The translations under genes and the position numbers were made by a program. The notes beneath the pieces are model-generated. The model worked only from the letters and a program-made list of their open reading frames with translations, did no database searches and was not told the origin of the DNA. A DNA stretch of 64,000 nt from Nymphaea colorata (taxonomy: Eukaryota > Streptophyta > Magnoliopsida > Nymphaeales > Nymphaeaceae): NCBI RefSeq assembly GCF_008831285.2, contig NC_045138.2:27933934-27997933 (forward strand), given 5' to 3'. Within the stretch, counting starts at the first letter, position 1. The number at the start of each line of letters is the position of its first letter. Below, piece after piece: positions 10,249 through 20,800 of the stretch.

Positions 10249-13200
10249 TAGGCCTGGGCGTCGGGCCGGGCCGCCGCTGGGCCGGGTTTGGGCTGAGGAA
10301 TTTGGTTATCGGGCCGAACTTTAGTGAGCCCGGCCCGGCCCGAGATCTTAACGGGCCGGGCCTGGTTATCACTTCTCTGGCCCGGCCCGGCCCGACGGCC
10401 CTTTAGGAAATTAGGTCAACAATCTTCCCACGCGGCTCCCCTTGTTTCACTTTCACATTTTCCCCTTTTCGCTTTCGGTTTTCCTTTTCCTGTTTTCCAT
10501 CGTCCATCGAGGATTCGAGGGAGGCAGACTCGCAGAGCCGTAGAGCCGTTTCCACTGTTCTACAGTCAATACCTGAATCCCTGATACCCAGCCACTCAAC
10601 CAGTCCACCACCGCCACTCTCTCCGCTCCACCAGACCACCACTGGGCCACCGTCGCCCTTCGCCGCTCCGCCACTTGTCCACTGTCGCCCTTTTGAAGGT
10701 ACATGCTACTCTTACACGATACAGGGATAATGGGGGATTAGGGGTTATTGCCTTTCGCCCAGATTGGGGGTACACGCTGCTCTTGCAAGTTGCAAAACTT
10801 AGTTAGGGCTTTGTCATTCTCTCGTCACTCTTTGTATCTTTGTATCCTTTCATATCAGTGATGATCGTTCTATAGTTGGCTGTGAAGTGACTTACTTCCA
10901 TATCAGTAATCCTGTTTTACCAATCGGTGTCAATTGCAGGATTCAATAAGAGGCCAAGAGGGCATGTTTCAGAGGTGATGATGGCTGATGCCCATCGGTT
11001 AGTCTTTTTGTTTGGTTGTGGGAAAAACTTGTTTCCTTTTTAAGATAAAAATGTGAAACATATGGGAAAGAAACAGCATAGAACAATGCCAAGACCTGAC
11101 ATCATTATGGTGCCTTTGTTTAAAACTCCACATTTACGAGCAAATAGAAGAAATTGATGTCATGTAAAATTTTGACTATTGCCTTCCCAGCAAACATGCA
11201 CATCTCAGAAATACAAAATGAGTGAAACCGATACATACAATTCCATATAGTTGCACAAGTTGCTTGTTCAGCCATAATATGGTCCATGATTAAACATCTT
11301 AATGGTCATATTAATGGCTTTTCTGCTATACAATGTCCACTCTCTTCTGTCATTTGATGATTACTGTTACTACTGAATCTTCCTCTCCTTTACATTTTAT
11401 TTTCTGATTCAAAAAGTTGAAGAGAGGGGTGGAGGCTGCAGCTTGTCCGGGATCATGGTTTTCTAAGTTTGGAATTCATGTTTTTACAGCATGTTCCCTT
11501 CTCAATTGAAGCGCAGACTTGCATATATAATTTTCTGTATCTCGAGAAGCACACACATGCACATATATGTTCAATAACTCAAGTTCAATTTTGCTATCAT
11601 TTATACCTACCTCATAGGTGATATTGCAGGTTTCTGGAAACTCACTCCAAAAGAAGTTGCTGGTGCTGCTTGGAACACCATCTCATTCCACTGAGGTAAA
11701 ATTATTTCATTCATTTAGTTTTGAGGGCCTAAAATAGTGTCAATTATCAAACCATCAATAGTTTTACTGGTTTTTGTCCCATGATCTTTGGTTATTGTAA
11801 TCTAATTGTTTATGCCATCTCTTTGGATGAACCATTTTAACTTGCAGAGCATAGCTGTTTAAGGAACAACACTTTTTGTCAATCTTCTTGAACTCTTTCC
11901 AGTTTTTTCCCTACCTTATCAGGTTGGAGAAGTAATGTATTGGAGGAAAGTTAATCTCATTTTTAACATTTATATTGTATGATGAATGAAATATAATGTC
12001 TTCTTATATTAGTATCTATGTCAAGGCTACCGTGCTTTGAGTTTATGATTTAAGTAGCATCTTTAACTAACTTTATGTATCATTGTGAGTAAACTGGAAA
12101 TTAGTATCTTATTATATGCTGAACCTAGTTCATGAAACTTTTTCTCTAATGTGATGACCTGCCTCTAGTCACATGTATTGTTGTACATGGTTTGATTGCT
12201 AAAGTCTTTTTTACTTTAGCAAGGATGGCTCGAGATGTGTTAGCTATTCTTGTATCTACAGTTGCTTCAGAATCTGCATTCAGTACATCGAGAAGAATTA
12301 TTAATAATTATCGAAGTTCAACTGCTCCCGAAAATGTAGAGTCATTAATCTGCACACAAAGCTGGATTCGTGATGCAAGCAACTTGTGTGAAAGGTAAGA
12401 TGTTCATGCTTCATAGTTTATACATATTAACTTAATAGTGTGCTTAAATTAATAAGTGTCTTTGTTACAGTTCTCATGATGCAGAGCACCATTATGACGA
12501 GGAATGTTAATCGAGTGCATGCTTATTATGGTAATTTTTCTAATTAATGTTTCGTATTCTATGTTGACAAGCACATGTTAATTTTTATTACCATTTCTTT
12601 TTCATGTTAAATTGCAGGTGGACATTTCAAGCTACAACCATGAATTCTCTACTGACGACTGACGTTATCATTTCTTTGCATTTTTTTGTTGCTCTCAGAT
12701 ATGGGTGTGACATCTTTGTATAATATCTTGTGCAGAGTCTTGAAGTTCATGTCAAACTTAAACTATGTTGAACATTATTGCAGTTTACAGGATCTATACA
12801 TCGATGTTTGATAGGGTGTATTTCATGGTTTTTCTATGTTTGTTAACAAACACGTGTTCTCCTTTATTATACATCAAGGGTGACATTGTTATGCTGTACT
12901 GAAAGTTTTGATGGAAGAGATCTAGCTAGAGCTAGTTATTTCATTCAGTTTATTGGTTAGGCTAAGAGTTCTGCTTCTGTTACTTTTTTGGCTGCGCACT
13001 GGTTTCTTTATTCTATGTGTTATTTTCTGCAACTCAGTTGGCATATAAATGACATGCAGAATGCATCCAACAAACCTGCTGCTACACAGAAGGCTAACTA
13101 CTTAGTGATATATGTTTGATTTTAGGTGGATACTTTCATGGGCTTAATAATTTGACTTATGGGGTCAACATAAGGCATATACGTTGGCTTGGTGTTTTAC

Positions 13201-13745
13201 AGGTGATATCCTCGTTATAACATGGAAATATATAATTTGTATAATGGATCAAATAGATGTTACACTGTGCAGTTTTTTCTTTCCATTTTTCCAGAACTTT
13301 AAGTTCTGGTTATTTGTGCTAATCTTGAAATTAATTTATATGTTTTTTGTTTTATCGTGGTGTCTCTTTTTTCTTTTACTGCCTCAGAAATGGAGAAGTT
13401 TCCTTCCCTAGACCCCACAAGTCAGGTTATTTAGGTTACCTTTTTTGGGTAAATTAAGGTTATTTAATTGCCTTTGGTGACTGTTCTGAAGTCTGAATAT
13501 CCAATAGCTCTATAAATTTCTCAATCAAAGTTCACTGCGCCTGATATTGCTGTTTATGAAAAACCAAGCTTGATATCGGATTTTTTTCAAGGCCCGACCC
13601 AGCCCGACGGCCCGGCAAAACGAGTCGGGCTGGGCCTTGGTATGGTGGACCTGGCCTGGTACCCGGCCCGGCCCGTCAATATTATCGGGCCGACCCGGGC
13701 CAGGTCTAAACGGGTCGGGCCGGCCCGGCCCGATACCCACCCCTA
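10249..13745. mobile_element. Non-autonomous hAT transposon (3,497 bp)
   Basis: Inverted termini TAGGCCTGGGCGTCGGGCCG and, from the other end, TAGGGGTGGGTATCGGGCCG match at most positions. Both ends carry dense CGGGCC/GGCCCG subterminal repeats. A perfect 8-bp target duplication GCGCTCGC lies at 10241-10248 and 13746-13753. Genes C (about 32900) and D (about 63560) hold the same flanking sequence with one GCGCTCGC copy, giving empty sites. It lies in intron 1 of pseudogene B. Only the C-terminal dimerisation part of a transposase is recognisable, so it is probably internally decayed and non-autonomous. Confidence 0.92.
12220..12510 (+). pseudogene. hAT transposase C-terminal (hATC dimerisation) remnant
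   Basis: An exon at 12220-12394, preceded by an AG acceptor and followed by a GTAAG donor, encodes the hAT dimerisation signature: L-V-S-T-V-A-S-E-S-A-F-S-T, then Y-R-S-S, then a V-E-S-L-I-C-T-Q-S-W-I segment. It splices in frame to 12471-12510, which ends in TAA after an acidic tail. The upstream catalytic domain and BED zinc finger were not found between 10700 and 12190, so the gene is incomplete. This piece identifies the host element as hAT superfamily. Confidence 0.82.
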
Positions 13746-13961
13746 GCGCTCGCCAGTGGCTTCGGAAGATCACTTGGCCTTTCGGTGAAGCAGCAAATTC
13801 TTTATAAGCAAGGGGAGAGGGAGAGAGTTTGATGAAGTTCTAGTCGACACAGTGGGAGGGATGGGAGGGGCGTTCTTACCTTCCTGGGCAGCAACTAGGA
13901 ACAGAGTAAAGGAGTGGCAGAGCATAAGGAAGATACCAGAAGGGTTGATCATCGTAGACAT

Positions 13962-14292
13962 CGGCAGCACCATAGAGCACTCTTTGAATATCTCAAACAT
14001 CGGCCTAAAAGCACATGTGGTGCACGCAACTCACTCTCACAACTTTGAGGAGACAGATTTGTGTATGTTACTGTAAACAAGTTTCTCCTTTTATTGTTCC
14101 AGTCGCGTGTTTATCCACAAGCTCGAAAAAGTCCAGGTCTACCATCATCGTCCAAGACGGGTTGAATGTATTGCACAACAATTCACATTTGCTAGCTTTG
14201 ACTGACTGTTCCACATCCCATTCAGTCTCCATCTTTGGGAAATTCTATGGCAGTACGTACTTCTCAAGTAAGGAGGAGTTTAAAGGAGGGTG
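13962..14292. promoter_or_regulatory. Upstream region of pseudogene B (former head-to-head spacer)
   Basis: Nearly identical to 33115-33447 upstream of gene C and 63775-64000 upstream of D. Its distal half (about 14125-14290) also resembles the DNA just before the plus-strand start of gene E (about 17640-17790). This suggests it once separated two divergently transcribed receptor genes. It is cut at 14292 by foreign sequence. Confidence 0.5.
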
Positions 14293-15020
14293 TGTTGGGA
14301 TTTCTCCCCTTGATGCATACACAAACGATATGCCATAAATAACAAGATCATGCTCATGCTAAATCATTGAATTAAACAAAACCTTAAACTGAAGCGGAAG
14401 CGTACCTGAATTCATCTGATCTGGTGCATGGGAAGATCGCAGCAAGGTCTTCCAGGGTACGTGCAATGCGCGTCAAGTCTCTCTCAAATGGGGAAAAGAA
14501 ATCCCTAGAAACCAAAAGCAACTGTACACACGACCCCAAGGACCACTACCATTTTATAATGAGGACAATTACGGATTTCACCCATCAAAGAGTCTGTAAT
14601 TGCGTACTGGTATTTATACATTTCAAAATTACCCCATACCCTCTAAAGTGACGTAATATCCCAAAATGTAATCACTTAAGCAGATATTTACTTTAAGACA
14701 GCCATATGTCTGAAATTCCTCATAGACATATGCCGGTCCACCAAATGATCTTACAATCTCTCACTTAAGCCAAATATGTCTTTATACATTCAGACATTAC
14801 ACAAAACCTTAAGAGCTCATAATTGCTATCTTATTAAACGTCATTTTCACCAATCTTGTCCATGACCATATCAACATAGAACCAAAGCAGCTTTCGCTAT
14901 AATAAAATTAGCTAAACCTTCAATGATCACAAATGTTAACATAATCAATGACATAGATCTGATATGGATGTATAGCATGAGAATTACATGCAATGTGATT
15001 ACAACATGTCTATTCTCAAC
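14293..15020. mobile_element. Candidate solo LTR or LTR-like insertion
   Basis: A roughly 728-bp block that replaces sequence present in the second copy of the array. It starts TGTTGGGATTTC and ends near ...ATTCTCAAC, an imperfect TGTTG/CAACA arrangement. It is AT-rich and has no coding domain, as expected for an LTR. No convincing target duplication was seen, because the right flank begins within a broken receptor first exon. The repeat family was not identified. Confidence 0.4.
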
Positions 15021-15051
15021 TGGTCCAAAAGGGTTGATCATCATAGACATT
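15021..15051 (-). pseudogene. Pseudogene K: 5' stub of a receptor signal-peptide exon
   Basis: Only the first ~10 codons (M-S-M-M-I-N-P-F-G) of an exon 1 like that of gene A remain, cut by the LTR-like block to the left. The upstream leader with the duplicated ~30-bp motif (about 15100-15160) is retained. The second array copy keeps a longer version at 35592-35697. Confidence 0.7.
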
Positions 15052-15164
15052 GGCAGCACCAGATGTTGTTTATCTGCGACCTTTCCTGTGTGAACAGAGA
15101 CGACTAACATCTTATAACTGTGAGCCATTGACTACTAACATCTCATAACAGAGAGCCATTGACG

Positions 15165-15900
15165 ACAGCTTGGAAATAGTTAATGAGTTTTTAAAGATGG
15201 TTCCATAGTTTTAGCTGTTGGGGTTACTTATCTCCATGGATTGCAAATCCCTCAATTATAAGAGTAGCGATAACAATTCTTTCTTTATCTTTAGCAAGTT
15301 GTTACTTGCCAGTTGTATGGGATATAGACATTATCTCTTGTTTCTTTCTTTAAATATCTCTTGTACCTTCTTGTAAAGAAATCAAGATATTCTAGTCTCT
15401 CCTTAAGCATTATCCTTTAAATATCTCTTGTACCTTCATGTTGTCACATCAAACTTTACCACCAAAGGTGGTGAACATAAGAGAAAAATAGGAAATCTGT
15501 CAAATTAAAGACTGTTGTCCTTGTAAAGTTTGGTGGTCAGGGCTCACTCACAAACCTTCTTACCAAATCTCAATTTAGTGTGAAACAAACTCAATTTAGA
15601 GCTCAAACGACTTAACTAAGCTCATCTCTGGTGTAACAGAAGTATACCATTCATTTTAGACGTAGTTGATGTTTCTTCTCCTTTTTTTTAGACGTAGTTA
15701 ACATTCATTTTGCAAATATCTTGATTCTTTGAAATTATTTTAGATAGAACGATATATTAACTATGAAGTTTACCACATAAGTGCGATGCCATGTTGTGAA
15801 ATAAGAGATGATTTTATATTCTTTGTTGAATACCAAGGGGAAACAGGCCAGGATGATGTAGGTCCAAACGTTGTTGAAGTAGAATCATGAATATGATGAA
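15165..15900. other. Intergenic between K and J; no gene recognised
   Basis: AT-rich DNA homologous to 35810-36060 and 37720-38198 in the second copy. About 1.66 kb present in the second copy (about 36060-37720) is absent here. No coding domain seen. Confidence 0.5.
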
Positions 15901-16324
15901 CGCAACAATCAAGAGAGGGAATTCAAGAGCTAGTGGAATAATCTGCACTTTGTTTTATGATGAAGTAGTGGAAATCACCCACAACTTTGAGAGAGTAATA
16001 GGTAATGGGGGATCCTGCACTCTCTTTTGTGGCCGACTTCGGGATGGCCAACAAGTTGCAGTTAAATTAATGACTGGAATATTTTCGCAAGGAATCAAGG
16101 AGTTCACTGACGAAGTTAATTTGTGCCAGAGAAAGGCATTCGTTTGTTTGTATGTGACAAAGAGGAGTACATGGTCATTATTTGGATCTTATTTCAGGTC
16201 GAATTGTTGATGAAAGTTCACCACAAGTCATTAGTGTCCTTTCTTGAGTTATGTGATGAAGATCAGAAAATGATTCTGGTCTATGAGTACAGGAAGAAAG
16301 GAGATCTACAGATGCTGCTCTCAG
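15901..16324 (+). pseudogene. Pseudogene J: kinase N-lobe fragment (exons 9 and 10 only)
   Basis: 15901-16114 matches exon 9 of gene E (juxtamembrane, P-loop G-N-G-G-S-C, V-A-V-K). 16198-16324 matches exon 10 with its AG acceptor and GT donor, in frame ([10 protein letters not shown] to the Y-E-Y hinge). No ectodomain precedes it and no catalytic loop, DFG or C-lobe follows, so it cannot be an active kinase. An almost identical copy is at 38199-38628. Confidence 0.85.
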
Positions 16325-16628
16325 GTATCCATTTTCCTCTTAAAGCAGTCACATCTTCCATCTGAAACACACATACAGAGAAAGAGAGAGAGAGAGAGAG
16401 ATGCCCCGGACAGCCATGTGACGAAGTTAAATCAAGAAGAACGAGTTGCGTGCGGCGCTCGGAATGGCGACATCTATCCAACCATCTTTTAAAACTCATT
16501 TGACTTGATCCAAGCTGTTGTCGATGGCTCTCAGTTATAAGATGTTAGCCGCCAATGGCTGTCAGTTATAAGATGTTACCTCTGTTCATACAGGAAAGGT
16601 ATCAGAGAAACAGCATCTGATGCTGCCG

Positions 16629-16710
16629 ATGTTCATGATGATAAACTCTTTTGGTATCTTCCTTCTGCTCTGCCACTCCTCTACTCTGCTCCTAGCTACT
16701 GCCCAAAAAG
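16629..16710 (+). other. Orphan or alternative first exon with signal peptide, upstream of gene E
   Basis: An 82-bp exon identical in length to exon 1 of A, C and D. It encodes M-F-M-M-I-N-S-F-G then a Leu-rich core ending A-T-A-Q-K, and ends with a clean GTAAGG donor in phase 1. Phase 1 is exactly what exon 2 of gene E (acceptor before 18810) accepts. It could therefore be an alternative first exon of E, or a leftover of a deleted gene. The leader with the duplicated ~30-bp motif lies at 16519-16577. An identical arrangement occurs at 38928-39009. Confidence 0.6.
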
Positions 16711-17801
16711 GTAAGGACACCCCTTTCATCCCTCCCCACTGTACTGTCTCTCTCTCTCTCTCTTGCTCTCTCTCACTCGCTCGCTTAAAAAAGAATTTGC
16801 TGCTTCACTGGAAGGCAACTGATTAAAGATCTGCTGAAACCACTGAGAATATGGTGCTCGTACGCTATCGTCCTAATTCTACTTTTTTTTTCCCCATATA
16901 ATTAGGATTCCGTTGTGTGACTGTGTCCACTATGAGATAATGGTCAAACTCGCGTTTAGCTAAGGTTCTGTTATCGTGATGCTTGTGTTCCAAAGGGTGA
17001 ACGGCATCTCTCGAAAGTCAGCCCTGCCTCAACTTTTATATGGGTGATTTTTATCATGAATCAAGGGATGATGAAATTTCCCCCTTAGAAATCCATCTCG
17101 TCTTATCTCAATTATCTTTAAAAATGTGGCAGCTCATGAAGATTTTGGAGGATGATTAGTTATCTCATGAATCACAAACTGGGAACCAGTTTCTCCGTCT
17201 TAAATTACTCAAATAATGCGCCAAAGCTTTTTGATAGGAAAATTTGTGTGGCATACATCAGGCGTAGTGAAAAAGTTAGTGATGTCGGTTATTCTGCAAA
17301 GTGCCAACGAAAGGGAAATATCAAGCTACATGACAAACTTGTATCTTGGCGACGTGAAGAAGTAACACTTTTATCAACGTTGCAAATGAAATTCCAGATC
17401 AGACAATTTTAAAATCAAACCAGGTTTTTCATCTTCATGTGGAAATGCTGGTAGGTGAATGCCCATGCTTTTTCTCGTCAACAAAATACATTAAGAAAAA
17501 GAAAATGGCTTAGTAGTTTTGTCTCCAAAACCAGGTTTTGAAGTGGCTTCCAAACGGCCCCGAACATGTGGGGTCATATTTTTCAAAATTTTTGTATTAA
17601 ACCTTTAGCTTTCTAGAACCCGTATATATGGACAAGTACGGGTTGGATGTGTTCCACCACAATTCAACGTTAGCATGACCGACTTGTTCCACATCCCATT
17701 CAGTCTCCCTCTTTTGGAACGTCTATGGCAGCACGCTCCCAAGGTAGGAGGGGTTTAAAGTAGGGTGGAAGAAGCTGCAGTACTGAGGGCTAATTAACAC
17801 C
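16711..17801. other. Spacer between the two possible first exons of gene E
   Basis: Contains a (TC)n tract at about 16746-16775. The last ~180 bp before the E start (about 17620-17801) resemble the head-to-head spacers upstream of B, C and D, so this is the likely E promoter and leader. Nothing else recognisable. Confidence 0.5.
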
Positions 17802-20800
17802 ATGAGCAACCTATGTGGCTTCTTGCTTTGGCTTTTATATTCTGCTGCTTCTGCTCAGCTCCTGGCCGCTGCTCAACAAGGTACTTTGTTCTTTTTGATG
17901 CTCCTCTCTCGATGCCTCAATTAAGTCAGTCTTCCTTCTCTTTCTAATTTTGTCAATAAATTTGGCGAGCATCCCGCAGTACGTTATACAAAGATAACAA
18001 CGTGGGTGAACTAGATCCCATCAAACCTAATTTGCAAAAGGCTTGTCCTGGATTTTCATTTTTTTTTTCAGAAATCTCTAAGCTTACATATGCAGCCTTT
18101 CATTGTGCGAACCTAGAAATTGACTTGTTTTTTTTAAGTTCTTTATAAGGATCGAAAGCCCAACAAACGAAATATCATCTACTTCATTGGAGTAAATTAA
18201 TTTTAGAGTACATCAAAGCGTTCAACTTAGACCGTAGAGAATTTATATATGGAGTTCATGCATTGAAATTTTGAAAAACGCCTCAAGATGATTAACCTTT
18301 TTAAAATGTAATCACTTGTTTTTTCTGCAATTAGTTGGCAATCATGTGCATATAGTCGCACTTCTCTTTTTATTTTTCTTTCTTTTTTTTTTTTTTTTAC
18401 TTTAAAGATTGGAGCAGAAGGTGTCCATAAATCTGCCTCAATCAATAAAGCATATTCATAAATCACTCTCATTGTAGAACACTCATAGAGTGTTTCCCCT
18501 ATCATATCAATCCAGTGCATCAGGTACAGGCTGATCAAAATAGAATATCTAATTCAATTTCACGACAGAAAGTGAAACACCAACGATCCATCTCAGTATC
18601 AGAAAAGTGAGATGACTCCATAATTTTAGAGGTGCTTACGTAAAACAACAAACAAAACATAGATCCACACTTAATGTGAATAAATTAAATCCAGGTTAGT
18701 AGATTGAACTGGATTTCTGACCCTAATCTTGACGAAATGCATGCCTAGTTAATGAAATATTAATTCCTCTTTTATAATTGTCTGACATATCAAACTTCTG
18801 CTGCACCAGGTTTCCTCAACATCGATTGTGGGCTGCCGGCTAATTCAACCTACAAAAGTGAAATCAATCTCGATTACGTCGCTGATAGTAAATTCATAAA
18901 CAATGGGATCATCAAGCAACTCCCCAACATTAATCTGCCAAAGATCTACCAGACGCTTAGATACTTCCCCGATCACAAGAGGAATTGCTATGGTCTGCCA
19001 GTGACCCAGGGCACCAACTATCTCGTCCGAGCATCCTTCATATACGGCAACTATGATGGATCAAACATGTCCCCGAGTTTCAAACTCTACCTTGGAGTTG
19101 ATCTTTGGGAGACCGTCACGTTACAGAATGCAACTCAAATGTATCGGACCGAGATTTTCGGCAGTGCAGTAACCGGAAACATGAGCGTTTGCCTCGTTAA
19201 CACTTCGACGGGCGTGCCCTTCATTTCTGGCTTGGAGCTCCGTCCGCTCACTGGTGCCGATGGTTATAAGGTGAATGCCACATCTTCACTTGTTACCTTC
19301 CAGAGAATAGACGTTGGAGGAAGGGAACCCGTGAGGTAACTAATTAAGCAACTTCCATCTCAGTCTCTCTTTTCATTTTCTTCGAAAGAATAGGGAGTTG
19401 TTGTTCATCATAAATCAAACATTTAACTATATATATATACACACACATATATTCTCAAATTAGCTTGATTGTAAGTATTTTTGTTTTTCTAAGATCCAAA
19501 ATGAGATTGCTTGAGCACACACGCACACCTACTTAATTTCTGTCCTAGTTTATCTTGATTGGACATTAAAGGTATATTATTTGTTCCCCAATAACAAAAT
19601 ACTTTTTCTACAAATAAGGCATACTTGATTTCATCGATAAATCTATTATCTTCTCTTTGAGTTCTAATATCTATAACCATACAAAGCCCTATACAAACCA
19701 TTTCTGCTTCAGTTGCCATCCAGGATCGGTATATTAAAGTTTATATTCTACAGGTACCCTGACGATAAATTTGACAGAATATGGAGCCCTGACTCTGCCA
19801 AAAACGGCACCCGCATCAGCACCAACATGGCTCTAAAGCCGGAGCTGTACCCTCGGTTCTACCCGCCCTTTACCGTAATGCGAACCGCAGTAAACTCTTC
19901 CAGCCCCATACCTATAACTTTTTCAGGTAAGCCAGACGATTCCTACCATTGGGTATTCTACTTTGCCGAGGTACTGCCGCCCACGGGCCACAGGAATTTG
20001 ACCATAAAGCTGAACGGTGATGACTGGTACGGGCCCATCGCTCTGGAGTACCGTGACATTATGGCCATCTTCACAAAGTTGCCGCAGCAGTATAGCCAGT
20101 ACTCTTTTACGGTGGAGGCAAACAACGGTTCTGACTACGGCCCCATTCTCAACGCCTATGAGGTTTTCAGGTTCGTCCATCCCAGCGGGGCTGCAACTCT
20201 TCCTCAAGATGGTAATGTTTGCTCAAGAGTTGTTCTTTGCCGGTTTGTTTTTATCTATGTCAATTAATTTTTCTAAGTTTTTGTTCTGAAGCTTGATATG
20301 CTAACTTCTATTTGACAAGTATTCTGACTAATTACTAGCTAGGCCCTCTTTCATAAACATTCCGCCACCAAGTCCCAATTGCAGTGACCTAGCTGCTGCT
20401 CCCATTTCCCTTCTCTTACACATTATGTACTTTATTGGCAGTTGCTGCTATCAAGGCTGTGAAAGACTACTACAAAATAGAGAAGAATTGGAATGCGGAT
20501 CCTTGTTTACCTACGGATGCTCCTTGGGAAGGCTTGTCCTGCAACTTTGACAATCCATCATCTCCAAGAATAGAATCCCTGTAAGTGTTTAATTCCACAC
20601 ATTTACACACAGACAACAGTTTGATCCACTAAATAATCCACATATAGTTGATTACCACTTGCAACGAAGCAAGCTTGGTGGTTGACATGTGATCATTTGG
20701 TCCGACCTTCAATGGTGAGCTTGCAAAATTTTGTTATTTGCAGGGATCTGTCTAATGGCGGACTTAGTGGTGCAGTTGCCAGCTATCTTTCCCAGTTAAC

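Larger units (their letters stand above)
7984..13961 (-). pseudogene. Pseudogene B: truncated malectin-like LRR receptor kinase without TM and kinase
   Basis: Recognisable exons in transcription order: exon 1 (13961-13880, intact signal peptide and donor), exon 2 (9319-8792), the tail of exon 3 (about 8645-8562), exon 4 (8395-8265), part of exon 5 (about 8173-8118) and exon 6 (8056-7984). Exon 2 has an in-frame TAA at 9246-9248. Most of exon 3 is missing. Exon 4 is 131 bp instead of 139 and exon 6 is 73 bp instead of 72, so both are frameshifted. The last LRR, membrane and kinase exons are absent. Intron 1 carries a MITE and a 3.5-kb hAT element. The closest relatives in the window are C and D. 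It is very unlikely to make a receptor. Confidence 0.88.

Noticed and set aside
10127-10704. Overlapping Pro/Arg/Gly-rich frames on both strands
   Set aside because: They lie in the CGGGCC-rich terminal region of the hAT element, where base composition suppresses stops. No conserved protein was seen.
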